A stretch of DNA of 64,000 nt from positions 16,131,656-16,195,655 of the forward strand of contig NC_083590.1 of the NCBI RefSeq assembly GCF_027579695.1, read 5' to 3'. Origin of the DNA: Neoarius graeffei (lineage: Eukaryota; Chordata; Actinopteri; Siluriformes; Ariidae). Both the position numbers and the translations under genes were made by a program. Below, one piece after another: positions 1 through 11,673 of this stretch (its first letter is position 1; every line of letters begins with the position of its first letter). The notes under the pieces are model-generated. The model saw only the letters and a program-made list of their open reading frames with translations, did not search any database and was not told where the DNA came from.

Positions 1-2641
1 ATCTGGCCCTGGGTGCTCTGGTGAGGAACCATCATTTTTATCTGCTGTAGTCATCATTACCATCATCACCACCACCAAGTTCAAACTGAACAGGGGCAGG
101 TTTCCTGATAACGTTGCCCTTTAGGGCTAAAGAGCGAGTTGAGAGACTCTCTGAAGCAACGAACATTGTCTCTGTACATGGTTTTCCTGAACTCACTCGT
201 AAGAAGTGATAAGAGCAACATTACGAAGAGCTGCTTTGCGGTGCACGTCCCCGATATAGGCATTAGTAGTTGCTTAGTCCACTCGATGAGGTCACATGAT
301 GTTCATTTTTTATCATATTATATAATGTGGTAATTAATAATTGAAACTATTTTACATTTTTGGGCAATATTTTTATTACAAGTGTTTTTAATTAAATGAA
401 TAAACGTTCACACGAAAGAATGAGCAAACAATAAACTAAATAATTAAGTAAATGTGTTCCCCATGCCCGCTCATTTCACTATTACTCAAACATACAGTCA
501 GGATTATTTCAACTATTACCCACAATGCCAAGTTAGCAATGCTCTCCCATGTGTTTGCAGGGGTGGGGTTTGATCTGTCTCTTCCTAAGGATGATGAATT
601 GACCTCTTGTATATACTTCCTGAGGTAGAGACAGATCAAATACTCACTCACTCACTCACACACACACACACAAAAAAAAAAAAAATTAACTCGATGTACT
701 TGCAAATTACAAGAAATATATTTGAACACAGCAGCAGATTCAACACCAGTTTCCCCCGTTGACTGTGAGAGTCCCTCAGAGGCGCAGCGCAGTCTGTGGA
801 TTCAGCTGTGAGCGAGACGCTCTTTGTTTTGAACGAGTGGTCCGGGTCTCTCGTAAATTCCGAGCAAACTAAAGGACGACTTGTGCGACAATGTTGTTCA
901 GGATAACCACGTTAGCTTGATGGTGGATCTTAGGAGGTAATTAAAGACACTCTTGGCCAAAAGAGGCTTTCAGGAAACCCACCCCTGTTCAGAAAAATGC
1001 AGCAAGCACTTTGAACTTGATCGTAGGAGGAGTTTACTGTGATTGGTTTTCTCCTGTCACGAACACAGCGTATGGCCTCGCATTTTAGAAAAGAAACGAA
1101 AATTCATCTGCTGATATGAAAGCGATGTTTCAGAGTAACGAGTAACAGGAACCTTCAGAGAAATGTCCTGGAGGCAAGAGTCAAATATTTGTCCTTCAAA
1201 TGTAGTGGAGTAAAAGTCATAATTTTCCAAAAAATTAACACTCGAGTAAAGTATAGATACGAAAAACTTCCTTAAATTCAGAACTCCAGTAAATGGACTT
1301 CGTTCCTGTCCACCCCTGTTTTGGGATGTTTTGAGTTTCAGGTGATCCAGAGTGTGTTCATACAAATAGATCAGTAGATAAATGAAGGGAAAACAGTTGC
1401 ATGTAGAATTGAATAATACTGAAGGGCAGCGATTAAACATGTGGAAACCAGTTGATGTCACTGAAGGAGAAAAACGTTTACATGTAGAATGATGTAATTT
1501 TGTCCCAAGAAGTATTGAAGCTGTGAGCTGAAGATGGAAGCAACAGCCAACTAACTCGACTTACAAACAACACACTTCCAAAAATCAATGCAAATAATCA
1601 AACAACTTTTACTTGTAGTTTATTTTCAATATTTACAAATTACACCTCTATTACAGGCTCCAGTGTCCAATAAACATGGAGATTTTTTTTTCCTGTGTAA
1701 AACCTTCACTGTGTTTAGTTTGAAAATATTTTTCTTCACATTAAATTTGTGTTATTACTGAAATGTAATGACGCAGACACTGGGCCGATAGAACCGTGTG
1801 GAGTTTGCAGTAATACAGAATTATAATTAAAATCTTTACTGTTATTATGACCTGATAAAAGGTTTTATTCAAGTGGAAAAACAAACTTTCACAGAGAACT
1901 CATCAGAAACACCATTCTTATTTACTTTTATTACATCATAATATACATTTATTACATGCTAATTATTCTTTGTTCTTCTAATATCCTGACATCTTTTATA
2001 AATTGTAACTTTTTTGACCTTCACAGCTTTTGTTCTTTTCCCTGCTGTAGCTCTGTGATTTACTGATTTCAGGTCAGACAGGGAGAGACAACACACAGAG
2101 TGTAAGGGGAAGAACATGTCCAGTCTGTAAATAACTGGCACCAGGAACAAATAAGGAGCACCTGGCAACACACACACACACACTGTTAGCCAAGTAGCTC
2201 ATCATGAATATCTCCATAAAACTCCTTCAGCACTGGGCTGTGATCATTTCAGTCGCTCACTAATTAGAGAACAAATCAAATGTCTGATCTCTTCAGATAA
2301 ATATGACTCTGCCTCGAACTCTGCCTGCTTCATCTAAACCTGACTTTTGAAACTCTTTTCCTTTCTCCTCTTATAAATATTTTAGATCAGACTCTTATTT
2401 CCTGATTTGGTGATCAGATTTGATGTTGCGTGTTTATCCCATGTGTCAGTGATGACGTGCGCAGCAGAAAACTCAAATCCGAACAGCTCGAACTGTGAAT
2501 TACTGTTACAGCATTTCAGTGTATTGTCGACTCGGAGTTTGTACTTTTGTCGTTTATGAAAATGAAATGGTGCAGTGAAAGATTTGAGGACCTGTTTGAT
2601 CATTTGTGTGAGTTTATTATGTATTATTTTATTTCCTTCAG
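1..2641. other. Non-coding DNA upstream of the first LRR exon
   Basis: I see no convincing exon here. The stretch is AT-rich and contains a CA-repeat followed by an A-run at about 650-685 and a short CA run near 2170-2182. It is probably NLR-gene intron or intergenic DNA. Short open frames on both strands have no recognisable domain, codon pattern or splice context. If the LRR exons downstream belong to a complete NLR gene, the FISNA and NACHT exons must lie beyond the left edge, because no Walker A or Walker B motif is present here. Confidence 0.5.
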
Positions 2642-2836
2642 GATCAGTTGTGATACAATTAAAGGGAGAAGCGCTGAAGCTCTGGTCTCAGTGCTCAACT
2701 CAGAAACCTCCACTCTGAGAGAACTGCATCTGACTGTGAAGACACTGGATCTGACTGGGAATAAACTAGAAGACTCAGGAGTGAAGCGTCTCTGTGCTCT
2801 ACTGGAGAATCCTCACTGTAAAGTGGAGACACTGAG
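2642..2836 (+). CDS. LRR exon 1 of an NLR (NLRC3-like) gene, partial
   Basis: This exon is bounded by a TTCAG acceptor and a GGTAAG donor. It is 195 nt (65 codons) and starts and ends in the phase shared by fish NLR LRR exons, with the last codon split as AG|G. It encodes a ribonuclease-inhibitor-type leucine-rich repeat: SAEALVSVL, then LRELHL and LDLTGNKLEDSGVKRLCALL, ending in ENPHCKVETLR. In this family the LRR fan senses or scaffolds ligands at the C-terminus of a cytosolic NACHT ATPase. At 65 codons it is a little longer than the usual 57-58 because of seven extra residues around 'TVKTLDL'. The gene assignment is family knowledge. Whether it is expressed cannot be seen. Confidence 0.8.
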
Positions 2837-3292
2837 GTAAGATCATCTCTCAGAGAGTCACAATAACTCACTAAAGCAGCAGTTAATAGTTGTATACAGT
2901 GTTATCAATTTAATTTTCTGTAAAAGTAAAACATACAGAGCAAATATATTAGTCATGATCATTTCTCCTCAGAATCACTTTTACTTTAAAGAAATAATTA
3001 AAATGTCTTTACAATTAAATGTGTTCATTAAAAATCCAGTCAAGCAGAGATAAATTCTACAAAACCTGACTCTTCACTTAAACCTTTAAATTATTGACTT
3101 TTTGCTGAATCATTTGCACCTCGAGTAAACTTAATGTCAGTAACAGTGGTAATGTTTGACTCATTATTAATAATAGCTTGTGATTGGTGAAGAGAATAGA
3201 GACAGTCCAACATGAGAGACATCATCTTCACAACCACTATTACACCAAGATGAAAATCTGTTGATGAAGTGTGTGTCATTGTGTCTCTGCAG

Positions 3293-3466
3293 GTTGTGTG
3301 GTTGTGGTGTCTCAGATGAAGGCTGTGCTGCTCTGAGTTCAGCTCTGAGATCAAACCCCTCACACCTGAGAGACCTGAATCTGACTTATAATAATCTGGG
3401 AGACTCAGGAGTGAAGCGTCTCTGTGCTGTACTGGAGAATCCTCACTGTAAACTGGAGAAACTGGG
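3293..3466 (+). CDS. LRR exon 2 of the NLR-like gene
   Basis: This exon is exactly 174 nt (58 codons), between a CTCTGCAG acceptor and a GGTAAG donor, in the same phase as its neighbours. The product reads LCGCGVSDEGCAALSSAL, then LRDLNLTYNNLGDSGVKRL, then ENPHCKLEKLG, a typical RI-type LRR repeat. Exon and flanking intron (about 3240-3700) are nearly identical to 18550-19002, so one is a recent segmental copy of the other. The reading frame is intact and splice sites are consensus. Confidence 0.85.
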
Positions 3467-3699
3467 GTAAGATCATCTCTCTGAGAGTCACATGACCTGC
3501 TCCTCAGTAAGACACATTCTCTAATAGTGAGACTGAAGCAGAGGTTTTAGGTTCATCATCAATGTCCTGAGGAGGAAGATTGTTTCTTTTCACTGCACAC
3601 TGATGATTTGTCACAGAGTCTTTGGGTCAGATGGACGTATGTGAGAAGCTGCAGCACAAAACGGGACTTGATCCGATTGCAGTGTGTCTGAAATGTATT

Positions 3700-4587
3700 A
3701 CTTTATATTAGAAATTAATGAAAATGAATTATCTCCAGATTAAAAAAAGTTCCCAACTGACCGTCTCAGATTTGCTTCATACTTTGAATAAAGTCACTAT
3801 TCCCAATAAATAGTGTGTAAAATTCCAGGCTTGTATCTGCATTAGTTTCTGAGATATCGAGGCTTTTAACAGGCAGCATGGCTCGAATTTTACTGTAAAA
3901 ACAAGTGCAACAGAAAAACATTACAAAGTTTAATCGTTCTTTTTAACTTTTCTTTCGACTTGCATGAAATTTTCAAGGATAGTGTGGAATGATTTTCAAT
4001 ATGATACCCCCCCCCAGTTAAACCCAGGACCCCCCTAAATCCAGCCCTGATGTGGATATAAATAATAATTATTTTTTTTATTGTTGTCCTCCACAGTATA
4101 TTGTTGATGAAATTAAATAATGAAGATGAGCTCAAAGTGCAGACCTTCAGCTTTATTTGGAGGAAATTTACATCCAGATTGGGTGATGTGAGGATGCAGG
4201 CACTTAGTGATGTATGTGCAGGGAACACAGACTGACAAACAAATCCAAAACGCTAGGCGAAATCGAAGTTGAGGGACAGGCAGGGGTCGATCGATCAGCA
4301 GACAGAGTAATAAGGGCTCGACTAAAGAGTAACTAGATGATAACGAGGGTCAAGGACATAAGGCAGGCAGAATAACAACGCTTGGTATGCCGGGTAAGAC
4401 ATTGTACAATACTTCGCATGGAGTTAGTGTGGGAGAGGTGTTTATATAGTGTGGGCTGATTAACCAGGAAATGATTGACAGGTGTAATTAATAGACAGGC
4501 GATAGAGGGCGCTGTGGTTCTTGGGTGTTGTAGTTCAGATCGGCCATGTTTGTAGTCTGACTGGAAGTGGCGCTGTCTATTGCGTTA
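3700..4587. other. Intron DNA between LRR exon 2 and the first transposon
   Basis: No gene is visible. A C-run lies at about 4008-4016 and an AT-rich stretch at 4058-4080. From about 4229 the sequence becomes more GC-rich and may belong to an old repeat that also carries the hAT insertion beginning at 4596. I cannot identify that repeat. Confidence 0.4.
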
Positions 4588-4595
4588 CTGACAGG

Positions 4596-5923
4596 CAGAG
4601 GTGGACAGTAACCAAGTAAATTGACTTAAGTACACTTTTTGAGTATCTGTACTTGTCCTTGAGTTGTTTTTTTTTGGGGGAAACTTATGACTTGAATTTC
4701 ACTCCATTTGAAAGACAAATATTGTACTTTATACTCCACTACATTTCTATGAAGCTCCTCTTTACTATGAAGCAGCTTTGAAAGTGGATAGGTTTTTCGT
4801 TTCTTTTCTAAAACGTGATTGGTTTTTTTCGCAGGTGACACTGAGACAGCCGATCAGTAATCACTAAGGTCACGTCACGCCCATAGACTATAAAATCAAG
4901 TTTAGTGATTTCTCCGCAGCGTTATTTGAACACGATCAGTTGATAGCAGAATGGAAGGAGGCGGTTCTTCTGGGGAAAGGAATAAAGATTCATTTTGTTT
5001 TAAATGTTTGCCTAAAACGAACCACATTATGGCCTCCAAAAACTCACCGTCCAACCTGCAGAAGCATATGTAAATGTATGTAAGCATTTTATTCCAAGAG
5101 AAAGCTTGTAATGAAGTTGTCTGTACTTTTAGAGCAAGCGATAACGGTACAATAGCTTTGCAGTCTGGTTCGTCAAATGACTTTCCATGGATTTGCCCGC
5201 CAAGTTGCCGTAGCCTTGCCATGGCTAACATTAACACACAGCTTGTTAACTTGCACGCTGTTAGTTAGCATGTAAAAACAGAATTATGCAAACATGAATC
5301 ACATTAACTTATCTGAAGTCCTTTCAGAAATGTTTTAGCATACTCTTGCCAAATTAGAATGTAGAAATCTCTCTTTTCTAGTAACATTAGCTACCCAATA
5401 TGATTTTAAGTTTGAAAAGTTTGCTAGCATGTCAGGTGGAGCTTCACTGACTAGCTAGCTTAACGTTAAACGACCATGATGCACAGCATGCATTCGTTTT
5501 GTGAATTCACATTTCTTTCTTTGATAACGTTAACACTGTAGCTTTTGTGACCTTGCATAATTACTATAGCTACTACCTATTTTTTACCAGTAGCCAAAGA
5601 GAGAAACTAGCGAGCATCTTATTGATGATTCTGCTTGGTTGTAATTTGTTTCATTTCGTAATGTTCTACCAGGAGTTTTATTCTACAGGTTCTACAAGTT
5701 AGTCAGTAAATCCAGTCGGTTGCTTCAGAGGCATTAGGTTTTGTAAGCGTTGTGGCAATAATACAACAATGCATTGACAGAAAATGTACTTTTAATAGCA
5801 AATATTTTAGTACTTTAAGTAAAAATTTGACTGGACAGTTTTCACTTGTATCAGAGTAACATTTGACCGGTGGGATCTGTACTTTGACTGAAGGAATGAA
5901 GTTGAGTATTTTGTCCGCCTCTG
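4596..5923. mobile_element. Non-autonomous hAT (Tol2/Ac-like termini) element
   Basis: The element begins CAGAGGTGGACAG and ends with the inverse CTGTCC-like sequence ...GTCCGCCTCTG. It is flanked by a perfect 8-bp duplication CTGACAGG at 4588-4595 and 5924-5931. An 8-bp target duplication and CAGAGGTG-type ends are the hallmark of hAT elements, and the subterminal 'agtactt/aagtaca' richness resembles Tol2-type ends. The 1.3-kb interior has no transposase frame, so it must have been mobilised in trans. It sits in the intron between LRR exons 2 and 3. Confidence 0.85.
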
Positions 5924-6571
5924 CTGACAGGTGACTGGTGTTGAAATTACAGCACTGTTTATATGTGCTCCCTCTTTTTTGAGGGATAAAAAGTAATTAG
6001 AAAAATGAACATCGTCATAAATTGCACTGACATTTTCAGGCCTAGACATTAAGCATTTACCACTGGTGGCCCATTGGGCCAGTGGAATTGAAAAGTTACT
6101 GGCCCAAATGAAAAATGTGGTGGCCCGAATGCGCGCGGTACCCGAACCACGGCTGCCACAGGGGCCCTTCCCTGGAAAATTTTGGCTTTTCAATTCATAT
6201 TCGTGCATTCTGGTGCATTTTAAGGTGAAATTAATGAAAATAAGATTATTCATATTTTGCTAATATTATTATATCTTTAGTTTGTTCATTGATATTTTGT
6301 TTGCATTTCTTGTTCTATCAGTTTCTTAGTTACATTTAAAAATTTCCTTTGTTCTTGTTCTCTGTTCGTTTAACACATGCTGTTGATTACTGTTTTACAT
6401 TAACAATTGTTTGTATAAGTTTTAGAATAAGCCAAGTTTTGCCTCACCATGCAACTAACTTGTTTATAGAATAAGTTTAGCCTGTAACCCACCGTGTGAT
6501 GTAGACATATTGAGGTTTTTCACCTGACGTCACAGGGTCACGTGACACCCCGGTGTCCGCCATTTTGAACG

Positions 6572-7135
6572 TCAAGCTAGCTAATGTCAACAACATCATA
6601 GCTGGTATGTTACTGTAGCAATGTTTACGTTCAGTCATTTGGATGTCTGTTAAAACCTTTCAGTCTCAAGTTTTTCCTTTACTCTATTTACTAGTTTACT
6701 GTAATTATGATCCGGCAGCTATTTACACCGGATCCAGTGTAAATAGCTGCCGGAGCACGCTCCGGCTTGCTCCCCCTCAAATTAAGCAGCGCGCTCCGGC
6801 TTGCTCCTAGAGTGCTCCGGCCGAGGTTCCGGAGCGCGCTCCAGCTTGCTCCCCCTCAAATTAAGCAGCGCGCTCCGGCTTGCTCCCGGAGTGCCCCGGG
6901 AGCAAGCTGGAGCGCACTGCTTAATTTGAAGGGGAGCAAGCTGGAGCGCGCTCCGGCAGCTATTTACACTGGATCCGGTGTAAATAGCTGCCGGATCATA
7001 ATTACAGTAAACTAGTAAATCCAGTAAAGGAAAAACTTGAGACTGAAATGTTTTAACAGTCATCCAAATGACTGAACGTAAACATTGCTACAGTAACATA
7101 CCAGCTATGATGTTGTTGACATTAGCTAGTGCTAA
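6572..7135. repeat. Fold-back insert with paired 38-bp palindromes
   Basis: Bases 6572-6755 are repeated inverted at 6950-7135, giving a stem of about 180 bp around a GC-rich loop built from 'GGAGCGCGCTCC'-like and 'CAAGCTGGAGCGC' units. Each side contains a 38-bp near-perfect palindrome centred on GGATCC (6714-6751 and 6955-6992, stem GGCAGCTATTTACAC). The same pair of palindromes occurs in another ISL2EU-like element at 13401-13438 and 13790-13827. Confidence 0.7.
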
Positions 7136-7321
7136 CAGCTAGCTGCTAGTACACTGCTACAACACAGACACCGACCCTAATAATACAGTTCTTGGTCATT
7201 GCCTGGTAACAGCAAATTTATAACGGGCCATGTCTCAACAGACTAAGAAGTTATTTCAATGACATTTAATAACATTTTGTTTATCCTGAGGACCGAAAGT
7301 AAATGAAAATGTGAACAAACC

Positions 7322-7786
7322 TTAGCTGTAATAAGGTGGCGACCACCGGCTCCAGGGACGACCCGCTGATGTAGGCATGTTACCCAGCCTGACAAAATAT
7401 TTGTAGGTATCCAAACTCTTATACGCTTTCAGATCAATACCTGTGTATGGCGATGGGTTTTTAACGACATAGGTATACAGATCATGTTGGCCGAAGTCAG
7501 GTAAAGACGAGGGCTTCGTGCACTTCTGTACGTCAGTGAACAATCCTGGTGGAAGCAGGTAAACGTCGTTCTCTAAGCCTGCTAACCTCAATTTTTGCAA
7601 ATACCTCTCCCTCTGCTCGCCCTGTAAATGCCCTACGTCGCTGGATAGTGAAGGTGTTTTCTGCATCTCGCTCCTTTTTCTTTTATGTTTTTCGTTTGTC
7701 GCCTTCCTCGCATTCAAACTGATTCGAGCCGTGACGTCCAAAATGGCAGCCTCACATGACTTGGTCATGTGGGTGAAAAAACTCAA
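7322..7786 (-). pseudogene. N-terminal fragment of YqaJ-type (ISL2EU ORF) protein
   Basis: The frame encodes about 154 residues. The stretch LKAYKSLDTYKYF, preceded by DLYTYVVKNPSPYTG, is the conserved N-terminal signature of the YqaJ/SWIM-zinc-finger protein that accompanies the transposase in ISL2EU elements of fish. The SWIM and nuclease domains are absent because the element is internally deleted after 'VRLGN'. There is no good ATG at the element edge, though methionines follow at residues 7 and 41. A second fragment of the same family, beginning 'EYPDVYNYLINFPSLFSGE', lies at 26481-26723. I regard both as dead. Confidence 0.65.
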
Positions 7787-8805
7787 TTTCCCTTTTTTGT
7801 CATGGTTTCAACTTTGGCTCGTATATTCTCAACATTGTAGATATTGAATTCTCACCCCTGTAGAGATTCTTATAGAAATACAATGAACTTTTTAAATACA
7901 CCTTTATATAGTAGCCACAAGACACACACAGGCCAGTCCCAAGTGTAACCCCCTTGTTACAGATTGTAGCAACAGGGCACACGTAAATAGTCAATATTAA
8001 TAGATGGACCAGTAACAGAAGACTATAAGCTTGTGAAAGCCTTTGTGTAGTCGGAAAAACACAAGAAACAATGGTTGGAGTTTTTTTTGTGTGTGTGCAC
8101 TTGTTATTAATAATCAATAACAATAAAAATAAAAACATACACAATTTGTTGCAAGGCATTCAATGAAAAATAACAACTAAAATAATAAGCCAGCAAAATA
8201 AAACCCTCTGTCCCAAAGTTAGCGTTGGGGCCCTTTTTCTTCAGATCCGTGTCAAGTGTATCAGTGTATGTGTATTATGTCCTACCACACAGTCCGTGAG
8301 GAGAGGGGAATGAAGGAATCCTTCACCACTCTCAGTTCAATATCAGTGGTTTCAGTGTGGCTCGCCACCCAGCTCACACTGGGAATCTATAGATCATGGA
8401 CTCTAGAAACAGTCTCCCTGGATCTCTGGAAACCTCACACGAACCCAGCTGGAAACTCCCCGATAGACAGTGGACCTTGGCTGGGACCTCATCAAATGAA
8501 GTCACAGAAAAAAAAAACCCTGACCTACAGAGAGGTCAAAGCAGATCCAAATAGCATGTTGATTATCATTAATCAATAATACTGATTTGCATTAACCAGT
8601 TTATATCATGCTCTCAAAAGGTTTAGTTGTACAACAAAAATCAAATCTCTCTCTAGTTCAAGAGTTCAAGTATTAATTTATAGTTGTGAAACTATAAATA
8701 CATTCAAAGTGCTTTTTTATATTCAAGTACTATAGTTACATTAATAACTGTTTCAAGAGCTGATAGTTTGTTACATTAGTAACAAAAAGTATAATTTTTC
8801 AAAAT

Positions 8806-8862
<57 letters not shown>

Positions 8863-9998
8863 CATAGTACCCTTTAATTTGGTAGAAAACTGCATTAAAT
8901 TCAGAAACCCCATGGTAGGTAGAGGCATTAAGGCCTTGCACCGGTAACAATGAGAAACTGCACTAAATATTTACCTCTTTAAGTACCACAAGCACACACT
9001 TTCATCAAGCAGTCTCACCAATACCTTATTATTATTTTTTTCATATGCAATGAACAACAGCTTGGAAAATTATTCCTTAGTAAATAACCATAAACAACAC
9101 TGAAATGATTATTTAGATGTGACACCAACAAGCTAAGCTGCTAAGTTCAGGTCAATGGCCCATTAGCATCACAACACAGTCTCAGGCGGCTATAGCACCA
9201 TTAGCACCTTTTTTCATGGCTGCTACGCCGATTAACATAACTTTCAGATGCTTTACAAATCAACCAAACAAGTGAAAGAGTGTTTTGTTTTTTTCCCCCC
9301 ACTCACCGAGTGATCAATTTAGGAACGAGCGTTCCAGCAATTACCCTCGCCTGATTGGCAGAAATCGTCCGGTCTCACACTGCTCTATAAAGTTTAACAC
9401 TGGAAGTCCCACCATTTTTCTGTCTACCTAGAAGACCCACATAGGGGCCATTTGGCCCGACCGCTTTTCCCTAATACACTAATCACTCATTTTGTTATGG
9501 TAATGAGGCTGTTAGTGCAATGGCAACAATGGCAGTGCCAGGATTGTGAGTGACTGCTCAAATGTATTTCACTCATAATGCATGGTTTTTCATTCTTTGT
9601 AAATATGCTTGGGTTTCTTTTTTTTTTACTATTTTTAGCACACAAAAATAACAATTACTTCTGCAACAACCCTCCACACCAAAACTGGGAAAAAAGTTGC
9701 TTTTTCATTCTTTGTAAATATGTTTTGTTTTGTTTTTTTTAAACAATAAATGTCAGTGTGTTGATCCCTCCCTTCCTTCCTGTTGATCCTTTCCACTGCA
9801 TACAGCTCAGTCCAGTTTAAGTCTTTATGGCTATGTTCACTGAGGTATTTATCCATCTCAGAACTAAAGCTTGCTCTCAAAAGAACCTCCTAAGCCAGGG
9901 GTGGCCAACCAGTTGGAGACCAAGAGCCACATTTTTGACTGTGTTACCGCAAAGAGCCACATCATACACATGGGCACACGAACATCACCCATCCCTTC

Positions 9999-10033
<35 letters not shown>

Positions 10034-10400
10034 CTCTGCTCAGCCAGATTAATAGTAAATGTCACACACCAACATATTTACTCCTACAGTACTAAGACCA
10101 CAGGCTGAGGCCAGTCATTTTTAACAATGAACATTGTGTGCACTTACTATGCATGCTGCTTAGTGGGACTTATGGTCATTACCAAAAAAAAGCCACACCA
10201 TACACATGACCACACATGAACATCGCCCCTCCCTCACAGACGCACACGCTCACGCACGCACCTCTGCTCAGCCAGATTAATAGTAAATGTCACATGCCAA
10301 CATGAGAGAAACTTGCTCCTTCAGTCAGTACTAATACCACAGGCCAGTCATTTACAGCAATCAATATTGTGTGCACTTTACTATGCATGTTGCTTTGAAA

Positions 10401-11673
10401 TAGGGTATTAGGCAGAAAAAGAAATTTACCAGTCAAAAATAATATTTTATATAATCCTGATAAGCGCCGCAGGTGCGAAGACGAGCGCCGCAGGCACGAA
10501 GTCCCTCTAGGGGGGTCTGGGGGCATGCCCCCCCAGAAAATTTTTGAAATTTAGACTTCATTTCCTGCATTCTAGGACATTTTCAGGGTGAAATGGCGTG
10601 TAATTTTTGATCAGAAATATTGCATATTTTTACTTTGTATTTTTTTCAGTTTCACTCCTGAATGTATCAGATGTATGTATGGTGTTTGATTTGGTAACAA
10701 AAGTGAAAAGAAAATAAACAACAATGAATTGTATATAATCTTTTGATCTAGTTACAGTATTTAATAAAAAAAAAAAAACAACAGTATTCTATTTTACCAT
10801 ACCCCAATGAACCCCCCTTGTTAATCAATGTATCACACATACCTTTTCTGTCTTTTTGTGGAAAAACGAATCAGTTTTTGTCACATTCAATTTGGGGCGT
10901 TTGTTGGGATTCATCTTGATCCAGAAGAGTGAGTCAGCAAAAAAAAATGCGGTTCTCCCGCCAAGAAAGAGGAAACTACAACGCAGGGTGTTTGGCAATT
11001 TTCGACCAATCAGAATTCGCGATTTATTCAGTCCGCATGTTACAAGATTCAGTGCGGGCCAAAATGGCGGAAACGATGAAATATTCTGATTTTTCATTTC
11101 AAGTTTTCAGTATTTTTCGTATTAAACTGTGTTTCTTACGATTTGTAAATGATGGCGGAACCACACACGGACTGGCCATCGGGAGTAGCGGGAGTTTTCC
11201 CAGTGGGCCGGTGGTTCAGTGTGGGCCAGCGGAGAAAAAAAAAAACAGTTGCGCGCTGGCCTTTAATATGATAAGCAATGTTAACAGTTTCTTTAACAAA
11301 CTGTTAACATTGCTTATCATATTAAAGGCCAGCGCGCAACTGTAATAAGCAATGTTAACAGTTTGTTAAAGAAACTGTTAACATTGCTTATCATATTAAA
11401 GGCCAGCGCGCAACTGTTTTTTTTTTTTTTTTTTTCTCCGCCGGCCCACGCTGAACCACCAGCCCACCGGGAAAACTCCCGCTACTCCCGATGGCCAGTC
11501 CGTGTGTGGGCGGAACATAACTGGATTTATCGGATGACATGTGGGAGTATTCATGTGCGAAAATTTTCGGCATTATCGTCCGTTTCAGTATCCGTCTGTG
11601 TGTATACTTGCCCGTTGAAATCGGCAATTGCCCGTCAAATTTACGGGTGGACGGGTCTCTGCCTAATACCTTA
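10401..11673. mobile_element. hAT-like element nested in the hAT at 9896-12090
   Basis: The ends are TAGGGTATTAGGCAG and, in inverse, TAAGGTATTAGGCAG (14 of 15 match). A perfect 8-bp duplication CTTTGAAA flanks them at 10393-10400 and 11674-11681. The 1.27-kb interior is non-coding and holds the palindromic MITE at 11162-11508. Confidence 0.8.
11162..11508. mobile_element. Palindromic hAT-type MITE, innermost of the nest
   Basis: The 347-bp unit begins CACACACGGACTGGCC and ends with its exact inverse, flanked by the 8-bp duplication GGCGGAAC (11154-11161 and 11509-11516). The arms stay complementary for about 80 bp. The interior is a run of head-to-head perfect palindromes: GCGCGCTGGCC...GGCCAGCGCGC around AAGCAATGTTAACAG. 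One full palindrome (about 11247-11342) is followed by a second partial one (11343-11418). It would extrude as a cruciform. Confidence 0.85.

Larger units (their letters stand above)
6511..7786 (-). mobile_element. Non-autonomous ISL2EU-like element 1 (left arm only)
   Basis: The ends TGAGGTTTTTCACC and its near-inverse GGTGAAAAAACTCA are bracketed by a 2-bp AT duplication (6509-6510 and 7787-7788). The uninterrupted target is preserved at about 17403-17415 in the right arm of the palindrome, which proves the boundaries. Just inside the right end, on the minus strand, lies the start of the YqaJ-type exonuclease gene typical of ISL2EU elements. The middle is occupied by a fold-back insert (about 6572-7135). 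No transposase is left. Confidence 0.75.

Noticed and set aside
1-2641. NACHT or FISNA exon upstream of the LRR exons
   Set aside because: No Walker A (GxxGxGKT/S) or Walker B motif in any frame in this stretch.
5074-5268. Small frames inside the hAT element at 4596-5923
   Set aside because: No transposase motif (no BED finger or hAT dimerisation signature). Length and composition fit chance.
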